Assembly: GCF_013087525.1 (NCBI RefSeq) | Contig: NZ_JABFCS010000001.1 | Location: 2,480,001-2,544,000 of the forward strand | Reading direction: 5' to 3' | DNA length: 64,000 nt | DNA from: Ramlibacter montanisoli | GTDB lineage: Bacteria; Pseudomonadota; Gammaproteobacteria; Burkholderiales; Burkholderiaceae_C | Part shown: in pieces, positions 42,786-52,113 of the stretch | Position numbering within the stretch: the stretch's first letter is position 1 | How the letters are laid out: each line of letters begins with the position of its first letter | Notes under the pieces: model-generated | The model's database searches: none | The model's input: only the letters and a program-made list of their open reading frames with translations | What the model was told of the DNA's origin: nothing | Position numbers and translations under genes: made by a program

Positions 42786-45160
42786 CTACGTCACCGGCGT
42801 GAGTTTCGCCACCGAAAGCGCCAGCCATTTGTGGCCGTGGCGCGGGAAGTTGATCTGCGCGCGGGCGTCGGTGCCCGAGCCTTCCAGCGTCAGCACCGTG
42901 CCTTCGCCGAACTTGGTGTGGAACACCTTCATCCCGGCCTTGAGGCCGTGCGCCGGCTCCGCCTTCTGCACCGGCACCTGCGGGTGGGCGTTGGTCTCGC
43001 TGCGGCCGTAGCCGCCGGACGAACCGGCGCCGCGCGAACTCGGATAGCCCATGCCGAAGCCGAAGGCCGAGCCGCCGAAGTTCTGGTTCTTGGGCGTCAG
43101 CCACTTCAGGGCGTGCTCGGGCAGCTCTCGAAGAAGCGGCTCTTGACGTTGTAGCGGGTCTGTCCGTGCAGCAGGCGGGTCTGCGAATAGCTGAGGTACA
43201 GGCGCTGGCGCGCGCGCGTGATCGCCACGTACATCAGGCGCCGCTCTTCCTCCAGCCCCTCGTAGTCGGCCAGTGAACGTTCGCTCGGGAACAGGCCCTC
43301 TTCCAGGCCGGTGACGAACACGCAGTTGAACTCCAGGCCCTTGGCGGCGTGCACCGTCATCAGCTGCACCGCGTCCTGGCCGGCCTGCGCCTGGTTGTCG
43401 CCGGACTCCAGCGCGGCGTGCGTGAGGAAGGCGGCCAGCGGCGACAGCGTCTCGCCGGTCTCGGCGTCGGGCGGCACGTAGTCGGGCGCCGGTTCGTTGA
43501 TTTCCGGCAGGCTGGGATCCAGCCCCTGGCTGGCCGGCGACTGCCGCAGCACCGTGGCGCCGAGTTCATCGACGGGCAGCGCCACCGCGTCGCGGCCGAA
43601 GCCTTCCTCCGTGACGAAGCTCTCGGCGGCGTTGACCAGTTCCTCCAGGTTCTCCACGCGGTCGGCGCCGTCGCGCTCGGCCTTGTAATGATCGATCAGG
43701 CCGCTGCGCTGGAGCATCACCTCGATGATCTCGCGCAGCGTCAGGCCCTCGGTCTCGGCGCGCATGGCAGCGATCTTCTGCACGAAGGCCGCGAGGTTGG
43801 CGCCGGCCTTGCCGGTGGTGGCGGCCACGGCGTCGTGCAGCGAGGAGCCCGCAGCGCGCGCCGCGTCCTGCACCTGCTCGATGGTGCGCGCGCCGATGCC
43901 GCGCGCCGGGAAGTTCACCACGCGGATGAAGCTGGTGTCGTCGTTCGGGTTCTCCAGCAGCCGCAGGTAGGCGAGCGCGTGCTTGATCTCGGCGCGCTCG
44001 AAGAAGCGCAGGCCGCCGTACACGCGGTAGGGCACGGCGGCGTTGAACAGCGCGGTTTCGATCACCCGCGACTGCGCGTTGCTGCGATAGAGCACCGCGA
44101 CTTCATGACGCGGGGTGTCGTCGCGCACCAGCTGGCGGATCTCCTCCACCATCCACTGCGCTTCGGCCATGTCGGTCGGCGCTTCGTAGACACGCACCGG
44201 CTCGCCCGGCCCCTGGTCGGTGCGCAGGTTCTTGCCCAGGCGCGTCTTGTTGTGCGCGATCAGCGCATTGGCGGAGTCGAGGATGTTGCTGAAGCTGCGG
44301 TAGTTCTGCTCCAGCTTGATCTGGTGGCGCACGCTGAACTCGCGCACGAAGTCCGCCATGTTGCCAACCCGCGCGCCGCGGAAGGCGTAGATGCTCTGGT
44401 CGTCGTCGCCGACCGCGAACACCGAGTTGCCCTCGCCCGCGAACATCTTCAGCCAGGCGTACTGCAGCTTGTTGGTGTCCTGGAACTCGTCGACCAGGAT
44501 GTGGTGGAAGCGGCGGCGGTAGTGTTCCCGGATCGGGTCGTTGTCGCGCAGCAGCTCGTAGCTGCGCAGCATCAGCTCGGCGAAGTCCACCACGCCTTCG
44601 CGCTGGCACTGCTCCTCGTATAGCTGGTAGATCTCGACCTTGCGCCGGTCCTCCTCGGTGCGCGTGTCCACCATGTTCGGGCGCAGGCCTTCTTCCTTCC
44701 AGCCGGCGATGGTCCACTGCGTTTCCTTGGCGGGGAAACGCTCCTCGTCCACGTTGTGCTGCTTCATCAGGCGCTTGATCGCCGACAGCTGGTCCTGCGT
44801 GTCCAGGATCTGGAAGCTTTGCGGCAGGTTGGCCAGCTTGTAGTGCGCGCGCAGGAAGCGGTTGCACAGGCCGTGGAAGGTGCCGATCCACATGCCGCGC
44901 ACGTTGACCGGCAGCATGGCCGTCAGCCGCGTCATCATTTCCTTGGCCGCCTTGTTGGTGAAGGTCACGGCCAGCACGTTGCCCGGGCCGATCTGGCCGG
45001 TGGCCAGCAGCCAGGCGATCCGCGTGGTCAGCACGCGGGTCTTGCCGGAACCGGCGCCGGCAAGGATGAGCGCGTGCTCGTTGGGCAGGGTGACGGCGGC
45101 GAGCTGCTCGGGATTGAGGTGCTGCAGCAGCGGCGAGTCGGCGGCGACTTCTGGGAACAT
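42786..45160 (-). CDS. uvrD: UvrD/PcrA-type DNA helicase II, one frame break
   Basis: About 791 residues after repair. SF1A motifs: Q motif LNPEQLAAV, Walker A AGAGSGKT, Ia FTNKAAKEM, Walker B ILVDEFQDTN, III GDDDQSIYAFRGA, IV QNYRS, V TVHAAKGLEFNCVFV, VI YVAITRAR. The C-terminus (MKVFHTKFGEGTVLTLEG) is the Tudor-like RNA polymerase-binding domain, but it is in another frame. One G was lost near 43125-43129, so the raw reading stops at 43106. With it restored, RFFEELPEHALKWL joins on. It unwinds DNA in nucleotide excision and mismatch repair. Start ATG 45160 (MFPEVAADSPLLQHL). Confidence 0.95.
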
Positions 45161-45225
45161 GGGGCATTGTAGGAACCCCGGGGTCGCGCCAAGGAACCCT
45201 GGCCCGCGTCCATACTCCCACTGCC

Positions 45226-45894
45226 GTGCCACGCCGCCTGATTTCCGCCGCCCTGCTCGCCCTGCTCGCCCTGCCGCTGGCCGCGCACGCCCTGTGCACC
45301 AGCGACGGGGTGCCGCAGCCGCAGGCCGTGCTGGAGCGCTTCACCAACGCCGACTGCGCCGAGTGCTGGCGCGACCCGGCCACGCCGAAGCCCGGCGCCA
45401 ACACCATCGCGCTGGACTGGGTCGTGCCCGGGCGCAAGGGCGGCGACGCGCCGCTGTCGGTGGTGGCGATGGACGAGGCGCTGGAGCGCCTCGACATGCT
45501 GGGCAAGCCGGTGCCCGAGCGCAGCGCCGCGGTCGGCAGCGTGCGCGCGGGTGACCCGGTGCCGCTGCGGCTGGCGCAGGGCGCGGCCTTCAACGACTAC
45601 GTCGGCATCACCATGGAACTGAAGGACCCCGGCCGCGAGCCCTGGCGCGCCTGGCTGCTGCTGGTGGAGGTGCTGCCGGCGGGCACCGAGGGCAGCCCGG
45701 TGGCGCGCTACCTGGTGCGCAACGTGTTCCGGCCCGACTGGAGCAAGCTCGTGGGCCGGGCGCCGGGCCAGCTGGCCGAGGCCCGGGCGATGCAGATCCA
45801 CGAGGGCGCCAGGCCGGAACGGCTGAGGCTGGTGGCGGTGCTGCTCGATTCGCGCGGGCGTATCCGGTCCATCAGCAGGACCGAATGTCCCTAG
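45226..45894 (+). CDS. Exported protein of unknown function with Cys pair
   Basis: 222 residues. GTG start. The signal peptide LISAALLALLALPLAAHA is followed by LCTSDGVPQPQAVLERFTNADCAECWRD. The FTNADCAECW stretch resembles the redox site region of thioredoxin-like proteins that begin with a strand and CxxC, but no full thioredoxin fold is evident. The rest is beta-rich (YVGITMELKDPG, WLLLVEVLPAG). I do not recognise a family with certainty. It is divergent from uvrD with a 65-base gap. Confidence 0.7.
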   Translation: MPRRLISAALLALLALPLAAHALCTSDGVPQPQAVLERFTNADCAECWRDPATPKPGANTIALDWVVPGRKGGDAPLSVVAMDEALERLDMLGKPVPERSAAVGSVRAGDPVPLRLAQGAAFNDYVGITMELKDPGREPWRAWLLLVEVLPAGTEGSPVARYLVRNVFRPDWSKLVGRAPGQLAEARAMQIHEGARPERLRLVAVLLDSRGRIRSISRTECP

Positions 45895-45919
45895 AAAGCA
45901 CTCCGCAGTAGAATCAGTC

Positions 45920-45946
45920 ACCGGGCCCAAGCATTTGTGGCCCGGT
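45920..45946 (+). promoter_or_regulatory. Hairpin in the guaC leader
   Basis: A perfect 8-bp stem, ACCGGGCC (45920-45927) with GGCCCGGT (45939-45946), encloses an 11-base A/T-rich loop. It lies about 84 bases upstream of guaC and just downstream of a possible -10 (TAGAAT, 45909-45914). There is no T tract, so it is not a simple terminator of the upstream gene. It may be a leader structure. Known riboswitch motifs are not evident. Confidence 0.35.
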
Positions 45947-46029
45947 TCGCGTTTGTGGCCTGCCCACACGCCACCGGCCCCCACAGTCCAAGCGCTCACC
46001 TGTTCTTCAACAGCCTCCGGAGCCTGGAA

Positions 46030-47007
46030 ATGGAAATCTTCGATTACGACAAGGTGCTGCTGCTGCCGCGCAAGTGCCGCGTGGAAAGCCGCTCGGAATG
46101 CGACGCGTCGCTCGAGTTCGGCGGCCGCCGCTTCAAGCTGCCGGTGATGCCGGCCAACATGAAGACGGTGGTGGACGAGCGCATCTGCCTGTGGCTGGCG
46201 CAGAACGGCTACTTCTACGTGATGCACCGCTTCGACCTGGACAACGTGCGCTTCGTGCGCAAGATGAAGGAAGCGGGCGCCTTCGCGTCGATCTCCGTGG
46301 GCGTGAAGCCGGCGGACTACGAGGCGGTCGACCGCCTGGCCGCGGAAGGCCTGGTGCCCGAGTACGTGACCATCGACATCGCGCACGGCCATGCCGACAC
46401 GGTGAAGAACATGATCGCCCACCTGAAGGCGAAGCTGCCCGACACTTTCGTGATCGCCGGCAACGTGGGCACGCCGGAAGCCATCATCGACCTGGAGAAC
46501 TGGGGCGCGGACGCCACCAAGGTCGGCATCGGCCCGGGCAAGGTCTGCATAACGCGCATGAAGACCGGCTTCGGCACCGGCGGCTGGCAGCTGTCGGCGC
46601 TCAAGTGGTGCGCCCGCGTGGCCACCAAGCCGATCATCGCCGACGGCGGCATCCGCGAGCACGGCGACATCGCCAAGAGCATCCGCTTCGGCGCCACCAT
46701 GGTGATGATCGGCTCCATGCTGGCCGGCCACGAGGAGTCGCCCGGCCAGACGGTGGAAGTGGACGGCCGCCTGTACAAGGAGTACTACGGCAGCGCGTCC
46801 GACTTCAACAAGGGCGAATACAAGCACGTCGAGGGCAAGCGCATCCTCGAGCCGGTGAAGGGCAAGCTGGCGGAAACGCTGCGCGAGATGCAGGAAGACC
46901 TGCAAAGCTCGATCAGCTATGCCGGCGGCACCAAGCTGGCGGACATCCGGAAGGTGAACTACGTGATCCTGGGTGGGGACAACGCGGGGGAACACCTGCT
47001 GATGTAG
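46030..47007 (+). CDS. guaC: GMP reductase
   Basis: 325 residues, start [16 protein letters not shown] with GGAG about 10 bases upstream. It is an IMPDH/GMPR TIM barrel without CBS domains. The phosphate and active-site loop reads [20 protein letters not shown], with catalytic Cys173. [20 protein letters not shown] and the flap-side EYYGSASDF follow. It converts GMP to IMP with NADPH, releasing ammonia. In-frame sequence extends up to 45937, but homology begins at 46030. A long hairpin lies between its stop and the convergent hydrolase gene. Confidence 0.95.
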   Translation: MEIFDYDKVLLLPRKCRVESRSECDASLEFGGRRFKLPVMPANMKTVVDERICLWLAQNGYFYVMHRFDLDNVRFVRKMKEAGAFASISVGVKPADYEAVDRLAAEGLVPEYVTIDIAHGHADTVKNMIAHLKAKLPDTFVIAGNVGTPEAIIDLENWGADATKVGIGPGKVCITRMKTGFGTGGWQLSALKWCARVATKPIIADGGIREHGDIAKSIRFGATMVMIGSMLAGHEESPGQTVEVDGRLYKEYYGSASDFNKGEYKHVEGKRILEPVKGKLAETLREMQEDLQSSISYAGGTKLADIRKVNYVILGGDNAGEHLLM

Positions 47008-47014
47008 GCAGGGT

Positions 47015-47096
47015 GTCGCGGTTCGGCTTCGCGCTCACCACGACCTACGAGGCCGCCTTCGTGTAGGTCGTGGTGAGCCCGCAGGCGAACCGCGAC
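47015..47096. repeat. Long interrupted inverted repeat (REP-like or bidirectional terminator)
   Basis: Two nested perfect stems. The outer pairs 47015-47025 (GTCGCGGTTCG) with 47086-47096. The inner pairs 47033-47048 (GCTCACCACGACCTAC) with 47063-47078, with a 14-base loop. It fills the gap between the convergent guaC and hydrolase genes. There is no T run, so it may be a dispersed REP-type element rather than a classical terminator. Confidence 0.75.
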
Positions 47097-47102
47097 GCTT
47101 TC

Positions 47103-47919
47103 TCAGGCCCGCAACAGATCCAGCGCCAGCTGGTGCAACCTCTGGCTGGGCTCCACCAGCGCATCCAGCACGCTGAAGTGGTTCAGCCCCGGCAGCGTCT
47201 CGCACACCGGCACCCGCCGCCCACCCCAGGCTTCCTCGATCAGGCGGTTCTGCCGGTGGTACTCCGCACTCTCGTCGCCACCCGCCACCGTGTAGAGCGT
47301 TCCCTGCCGCGGCGCCGGCAGCCGCGCGGGCTGGCCTGCGCCACCTGCTGGCGGGTGAGCTGCAGCGTGGGCTGCAGGAAAGGCGTCTTCATGATCGGGT
47401 CCAGGTCGTGCAGCCCCGAGATCGCCAGCGCGCTGCGCACCGTGTCCTTCGGCAGCGCGCCATCGAGCTGCGGCCACAGGCAGGCCAGCATCATGGCCGC
47501 CAGCTGCCCGCCGGCCGAATGCCCGGCCACCACGATGCGGCGCCGGTCGCCGCCGAAGCGGCCGATGTTGTGCCAGGTCCAGGCCACGGCGCGCGCCACT
47601 TGCAGCGTGATCTGCGGGATGGTCACCGCCGGGCAGAGGGCGTAGTTGGGGATCACGACGCAGGCGCCGTGGCGGGTGAAGGCCGGGGCGACGAATGAAT
47701 GGTCGCGCTTGTCCAGCGCCCGCCAGTAGCCGCCGTGGACGAACACCAGCACCGGCGCATCCCCGCTCGGCGCTGGAAACACATCCAGTGCCTCGCCCTC
47801 GCCGGCGCCATAGCGCAGGTCGAGCTCGCAAGGCCCTTCGGCCCGCGCCCTTTCCGACTCCGCGCCCCAGCGGGCGAAGTACCGGGGTGGTCCGGCACCA
47901 GCTCCCGGTTGTTGTACAT
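47103..47919 (-). CDS. Alpha/beta hydrolase (esterase/kynurenine-formamidase-like), two frame breaks
   Basis: About 272 residues after repair. It starts MYNNRELVPDHPRYFARW; an earlier ATG at 47991 would overlap the regulator's promoter. Motifs: the oxyanion HGGYW, the nucleophile elbow AGHSAGGQ, then GGDESAEYHRQ (acid) and LPGLNHFSV (His). The pattern is that of the BD-FAE/kynurenine formamidase group. The breaks are the plus-strand GGGG 47884-47887 and a lost base near 47331-47337. It is divergent from the GntR regulator with a shared operator region, so it is probably controlled by it. The substrate is unknown. Confidence 0.8.
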
Positions 47920-48024
47920 GGCGTCGTGCCATGCCCCGTCATGCGACTGCAACTGCATCTCCTGCCCCATCCGTTTGCAACATCTTGACACAACTTGTCA
48001 GGGTTGCAAGTGAGGTTTTTGGCG

Positions 48025-48050
48025 TTGACAGGGCTGTATTCTGTATACAG
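48025..48050 (+). promoter_or_regulatory. Promoter element and palindromic operator upstream of the GntR gene
   Basis: TTGACA (48025-48030) is a consensus -35. It is followed by the palindrome CTGTAT-N5-ATACAG (48034-48050), which covers the spacer and -10 region. A GntR/FCD dimer would bind such a dyad. Its position in the divergent gap suggests autoregulation and control of the hydrolase gene as well. Confidence 0.55.
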
Positions 48051-48059
48051 CATATCGCC

Positions 48060-48752
48060 ATGCCCGCCCAGCTCCTCCAACTCGAAGCCGCCCCGGACCT
48101 GGTCGACCGCGTTTATCGCACGCTGATGGACGCCATCAGTGACGGATCGTTGGCTCCCGCAGAACGTGTGACACAGGAGGAGATCGCGCAGCAGCTGGCC
48201 GTGTCGCGCCAACCCGTGCTGCAGGCGCTGCGCCTGCTCAAGCGCGACGGCTTCCTGCAGGACGCCCCCGGCCGCGGCCTGCAGGTGGTGCCGCTCGACG
48301 CCCAGCGCACGCGCGACCTGTACCAGGTGCGCGGCGCGCTCGACGCGCTGGCCGCGCGGCTGGCAGCGCAACGCCGCTTCCGCATCGCCCCCGAACTGCT
48401 GGAGGCGGGCCGCCGCGCCGCCAGCGGCGACAACGTGATGGCAATGATCGACGCCGACATGGCCTTCCACCAGGCGCTGTACCGCGCCGCCGGCAACCCG
48501 CTGATCGAGGAGACCGCGCAGCTGCACTGGCGCCACCTGAAGCGCGTGATGGGCGCGGTGCTGCAGCAGATGGCGCAGCGCGAGGCGATCTGGGACGAGC
48601 ACCAGGCCATCGCCGAAGCCATCGCCGCGGGAGACGCCGACGGCGCCGCCCGCCTGATCGAGGAACACGGCCTGCACGCCAGCGACACGCTGGTGGAGCG
48701 GCTGCACGCCGTGTTGAACCCACCCACCCAGGACCCGAGGAGACGCCAGTGA
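48060..48752 (+). CDS. GntR family regulator, FCD (FadR) subgroup
   Basis: 230 residues. The N-terminal winged helix-turn-helix reads LVDRVYRTLMDAISDGSLAPAERVTQEEIAQQLAVSRQPVLQALRLLKRDGFLQ, given here in overlapping parts: residues about 12-65 with key VSRQPV. An all-helical FCD ligand domain follows (DLYQVRGALDALAARLAA, then DMAFHQALYRAAGNPLI with metal-site-like D-x3-H and later EEH). Start ATG 48060 lies 10 bases after the palindrome. The stop overlaps the GTG of the dioxygenase gene (GTGA). It probably represses the hydrolase-dioxygenase-oxidoreductase locus until a small carboxylate ligand binds. Confidence 0.85.
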   Translation: MPAQLLQLEAAPDLVDRVYRTLMDAISDGSLAPAERVTQEEIAQQLAVSRQPVLQALRLLKRDGFLQDAPGRGLQVVPLDAQRTRDLYQVRGALDALAARLAAQRRFRIAPELLEAGRRAASGDNVMAMIDADMAFHQALYRAAGNPLIEETAQLHWRHLKRVMGAVLQQMAQREAIWDEHQAIAEAIAAGDADGAARLIEEHGLHASDTLVERLHAVLNPPTQDPRRRQ

Positions 48753-49630
48753 GATTGACGAAAGAGCAGCTCGAGCAGTTCGATCGCGAGGGCTACCTGT
48801 TCTTCCCCGGCCTGTTCAAGCCGGAGGAAACGAAGACGCTGACCGCCGCCGTGCCGGAGCTGTACGCCCGCCGCGAGGCCTACAACGTGCGCGAGAAAGG
48901 CAGCGACGCCGTGCGCACGAACTTCGCCGCGCACATGGTCAGCGAGCCCTTCGCGCGCCTGGCGCGCCACCCGCGCATGGTGCGGCCGGTCATGGACCTC
49001 TTCGACGAGCAGGTCTACATGCACCAGTTCAAGATCAACGGCAAGATGGCCTTCGAGGGCGACGTCTGGCAGTGGCACCAGGACTACGGCACCTGGCTGA
49101 ACGACGACATGATGCCCACCGAGCGCGCCATGAACGTCGCGATCTTCCTGGACGACGTCAACGAGTACAACGGCCCGCTGATGTTCATCCCGGGCAGCCA
49201 CAAGAAGGGCGTGGTGGAGGCCAGGCACGACCTCACCACCACCAGCTACCCGCTCTGGACCGTGAGCAACGATCTGATCGCGCAACTGGTGGAACGCGCC
49301 GGCGGCAAGGACGGCGGCATCGTCAGCCCCAAGGGCCCGGCCGGCTCCATGATCCTGTTCCACAGCTGCCTGGTGCACGCGTCCACCAGCAACCTCTCGC
49401 CCTGGAACCGGGTGAGCGTGTACCTGAGCCTGTGCGCGGTGTCCAACCACATCCGCCGCTTCAAGCGCCCCGAGTACATCGCGCACCGCGACTTCACGCC
49501 GATCGAATGCCTGCCCGACGACTGCCTGCGCATGCCCTACCCCGTGGACGTGCCGTGGAAGAACGGGATGCCGGCCAGCGCCCTCGTCACCTCCTCCGAA
49601 CCCATAGACCAGATCAAGAAAGCCGCCTGA
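48749..49630 (+). CDS. Phytanoyl-CoA dioxygenase (PhyH/EctD-like) family protein
   Basis: 293 residues. GTG start overlapping the regulator's stop. It has the Fe(II)/2-oxoglutarate pattern: WQWHQDYGTW with H110-x-D112, then NVAIFLDDVNEYNGPLMFIPGSHKKG. A distal His follows in FHSCLVHASTSN (H205 or H210), and the 2-oxoglutarate Arg in WNRVSVYLS. EctD-like proteins share the NGPLxFIPGSH strand. It probably hydroxylates a small substrate. The stop and the next ATG overlap (TGATG), coupling it to the oxidoreductase. Not ectoine synthesis, since ectABC genes are absent. Confidence 0.85.
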   Translation: MRLTKEQLEQFDREGYLFFPGLFKPEETKTLTAAVPELYARREAYNVREKGSDAVRTNFAAHMVSEPFARLARHPRMVRPVMDLFDEQVYMHQFKINGKMAFEGDVWQWHQDYGTWLNDDMMPTERAMNVAIFLDDVNEYNGPLMFIPGSHKKGVVEARHDLTTTSYPLWTVSNDLIAQLVERAGGKDGGIVSPKGPAGSMILFHSCLVHASTSNLSPWNRVSVYLSLCAVSNHIRRFKRPEYIAHRDFTPIECLPDDCLRMPYPVDVPWKNGMPASALVTSSEPIDQIKKAA

Positions 49631-50988
49631 TGTCCCTCCACGCGAAACTCCAGCAACGCGCCGCGCAGGGCAAGCCCGTGCGCATCGGCCTGATCGGCGC
49701 CGGCAAGTTCGGCTCCATGTACCTCGCGCAGGTCCCGCGCACGCCGGGCGTGCACCTGGCCGCCATCGCCGACCTGTCGCCCGACAACGCGCGCGCCAAC
49801 CTCGCCCGCGTGGGCTGGAAGGCGGAACGCACGCAGGCCGCCAGCATCGACGAGGCGCTCAGGACCGGCGCCACCCACGTCGGCGCCGACTGGCAGGCGC
49901 TGGTGCGCCATCCCGCCATCGACGTCATCGTGGAATGCACCGGCCACCCGATCGCCGCGGTGGACCATTGCCTGGAAGCCTTTGCCAACGGCAAGCACGT
50001 GGTGAACGTCACCGTGGAAGCGGATGCCTTCTGCGGGCCGCTGCTGGCGCGCAAGGCGGCCGATGCCGGCGTGCTGTATTCGCTGGCCTTCGGCGACCAG
50101 CCGGCGCTGATCTGCGACCTGGTGGACTGGGCGCGCACCTGCGGCTTCCCGGTGGTGGCCGCCGGCCGCGGCCACAAGTGGCTGCCGCACTTCAGCGAGT
50201 CCACGCCCGACACGGTGTGGAACAACTGGGGCCTGACGCCGGAGCAGGCGAAACGCGGCGGCCTCAACCCGAAGATGTTCAACAGCTTCCTCGACGGCTC
50301 CAAGCCCTCGATCGAGAGCACCGCGGTGGCCAACGCCACCGGCCTGCACGTGCCCTCCGACGGCCTGCTCTATCCGCCGGCCAGCATCGAGGACATCCCC
50401 TACGTGACGCGGCCGAAGAGCGAGGGCGGCGTGCTGGAACGCAAGGGCATGGTGGAAGTGATCTCCTCGCTGGAGACCGACGGCCGCGCCATCCCCTACG
50501 AGATCCGCATGGGCGTGTGGGTGACGGTGGAAGCGGAGACCGAGTACATCAAGAACTGCTTCGAGGAGTACAAGGCGCACACCGACCCCAGCGGCCGCTA
50601 CTTCACGCTCTACAAGCGCTGGCACCTGATCGGCCTGGAAGTCGGCGTGTCGGTGGCCAGCGTGGCGCTGCGCGGCGAAGCGACCGGCGTGGCCACCTGC
50701 TGGAACGCCGACGTAGTGGCCACCGCCAAGCGCGACCTGCAGCCGGGCGAAGTGCTCGACGGCGAAGGCGGCTACACGGTGTGGGGCAAGCTGCTGCCGG
50801 CCGAGACCTCCATGCGCATGGGCGGCCTGCCGCTGGGGCTGGCGCACGACGTGAAGCTGGTGCGGCCGGTGAAGAAGGGCCAGAGCCTCAGCTGGAGCGA
50901 CGTTGCGATGGACACGGGCACGCATGCGTACAAGGTCCGGCGCGAGATGGAATCGCTGTTCGCGCCCCGTGTGCTGAAAGCCGCCTGA
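49630..50988 (+). CDS. NAD(P)-dependent oxidoreductase with SAF-like C-terminus
   Basis: 452 residues. The Rossmann start RIGLIGAGKFGSMYLAQV (residues about 18-35) resembles homoserine dehydrogenase/Gfo-Idh-MocA proteins. VIVECTGHPIAAVDHCLEAFANGKHVVNV follows, given here only for its key V-E-C-T-G and GKHVVNV parts. The C-terminus (AKRDLQPGEVLDGEGGYTVWGKL, then VKKGQSLSWSDVAMD) is SAF-like, as in sugar dehydratases and antifreeze-type domains. Some relatives are annotated FlgA-like because of this domain. It starts on the dioxygenase stop and is the last gene of the locus. Substrate unknown. Confidence 0.8.
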   Translation: MSLHAKLQQRAAQGKPVRIGLIGAGKFGSMYLAQVPRTPGVHLAAIADLSPDNARANLARVGWKAERTQAASIDEALRTGATHVGADWQALVRHPAIDVIVECTGHPIAAVDHCLEAFANGKHVVNVTVEADAFCGPLLARKAADAGVLYSLAFGDQPALICDLVDWARTCGFPVVAAGRGHKWLPHFSESTPDTVWNNWGLTPEQAKRGGLNPKMFNSFLDGSKPSIESTAVANATGLHVPSDGLLYPPASIEDIPYVTRPKSEGGVLERKGMVEVISSLETDGRAIPYEIRMGVWVTVEAETEYIKNCFEEYKAHTDPSGRYFTLYKRWHLIGLEVGVSVASVALRGEATGVATCWNADVVATAKRDLQPGEVLDGEGGYTVWGKLLPAETSMRMGGLPLGLAHDVKLVRPVKKGQSLSWSDVAMDTGTHAYKVRREMESLFAPRVLKAA

Positions 50989-51013
50989 CCTGAAAACCGC
51001 TGCGCGGCTTTGC

Positions 51014-51019
51014 TACAAT
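51014..51019 (+). promoter_or_regulatory. -10 element of the tRNA-Ala gene
   Basis: TACAAT lies about 12-17 bases before the tRNA 5' end. No convincing -35 is seen at the right distance (TGAAAA at 50991). Confidence 0.45.
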
Positions 51020-51030
51020 AACTGTCGTTG

Positions 51031-51106
<76 letters not shown>

Positions 51107-51116
51107 CAATGTTCCC

Positions 51117-51143
51117 AAGGCCTTGTCTCGACAAGGCCTTTTT
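51117..51143 (+). terminator. Rho-independent terminator after tRNA-Ala
   Basis: A 10-bp stem AAGGCCTTGT/ACAAGGCCTT with a CTCG loop is followed by a short T run (TTT, then CTTT). It begins 10 bases after the tRNA CCA end. Confidence 0.9.
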
Positions 51144-51251
51144 CTTTGGGGCGCCGGTAGCCCAGCCTGCGGTGGGAATCTCCCTAATGGGCAGCTATCC
51201 GACGGCCGCGCGGCCGCGCAACCGGCTGCAACTTCCCGGCGAAGCCCCAAG

Positions 51252-51673
51252 ATGAAGTCCATGGGACAGGACGACAGCATCGCCACACTTCGCTCGCGGG
51301 TTTCTGCGCTGGTCGCGCAGGAATCCACGCTGCTGGCGCAAGCATTCGAGGTCAGCCGAGAAGGCGGCGACCGGCGCGGCGTCGACACGCTGTTCGCGCA
51401 GGTCCAGGCGCTGCAGGTGGAACGCAACAGCTTGCAGAAGCGCATCGCGAACATGCTGGGCACGCAGCGCCTGCACGCGGCGTCCGAAGTCTGGCGGCCG
51501 GGCGTGTACCAGTACTGCGAGGAAGTGGGCGGGCCCAGCGTGCGCGTCAACATCACCCAGGGACCGCTGGGGCTGCAGGTCCACATCCCCGGCAAGAAGA
51601 ACCCGGCGCGCATCGAGTCGCTCGACGGAACCTTCGACGGCCCGCTCGGCGTCGATGCATCCGCCCCCAATAG
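51252..51673 (+). CDS. Small coiled hypothetical protein, probable frame break before its stop
   Basis: About 140 residues. It starts MKSMGQDDSIATLRSRV. The first 75 residues are helical and heptad-like (TLRSRVSALVAQESTLLAQAF, LFAQVQALQVERNSLQKRI). A short beta part follows (VYQYCEEVGGPSVRVNI, GLQVHIPGKKNPARIESLDG). As read, the frame would run into tRNA-Lys and stop at 51857. Adding one C to the CCCCC at 51664-51668 gives a stop at 51671-51673, which is more likely. Not recognised. Confidence 0.55.
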
Positions 51674-51847
51674 ATCGCGTGGCGGCGGAGGCCGGCACAG
51701 CCGTGTGCTACACTTCGCGCCGTTGTCCCAGCCAGGATTGCAGTGCTTGCCGACCCGAGCAAGTCCTCGCGACGCAAGGCCTGTGGATACGACTCGTGGC
51801 GGGCTTGGAGCGATGCTCCCGACCTCCACCACAAACTTTCTCGCAGT

Positions 51848-51923
51848 GGGTTCTTAGCTCAGTTGGTAGAGCAGCGGACTCTTAATCCGTAGGTCGTAGG
51901 TTCGAATCCTACAGGACCCACCA
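51848..51923 (+). tRNA. tRNA-Lys (anticodon CTT)
   Basis: 76 bases with encoded CCA (51921-51923). The acceptor GGGTTCT pairs with AGGACCC. The D arm is GCTC/GAGC, the anticodon stem is GCGGA/TCCGT around CTCTTAA (anticodon CTT), and the T loop is TTCGAAT. All stems are complete. It decodes AAG. Confidence 0.95.
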
Positions 51924-51934
51924 CTCACCCCTCC

Positions 51935-52105
51935 ATGCACCGCCCTTGGGAAAAGCATCTCCGGATGGCCCTCGTCCTGGCCGCCGCCGCATTTGCGGTC
52001 GGCGAGTTCTGGAACGTGGCGGCCGGCTCGGCGATCGCGGCCGTGGCGGTGTTCGTCGCGCTGCGCCCCCTCTTCCGGCGCGACCTGCGCGGCCCGAAGA
52101 AGTAA
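51935..52105 (+). CDS. Small single- or two-helix membrane protein
   Basis: 56 residues, beginning 11 bases after tRNA-Lys. MHRPWEKHLRMALVLAAAAFAVGEF contains one hydrophobic helix. A second follows (AGSAIAAVAVFVALRPLF), with a basic tail RRDLRGPKK. The positive-inside rule places both ends in the cytoplasm. Not recognised. It is convergent with the next small gene. Confidence 0.6.
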   Translation: MHRPWEKHLRMALVLAAAAFAVGEFWNVAAGSAIAAVAVFVALRPLFRRDLRGPKK

Positions 52106-52113
52106 CGCACCCC

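Noticed and set aside
45028..46995. Long minus-strand frame opposite guaC
   Set aside because: guaC on the plus strand has all GMP reductase motifs; the antisense frame is His/Arg/Ala-rich shadow.
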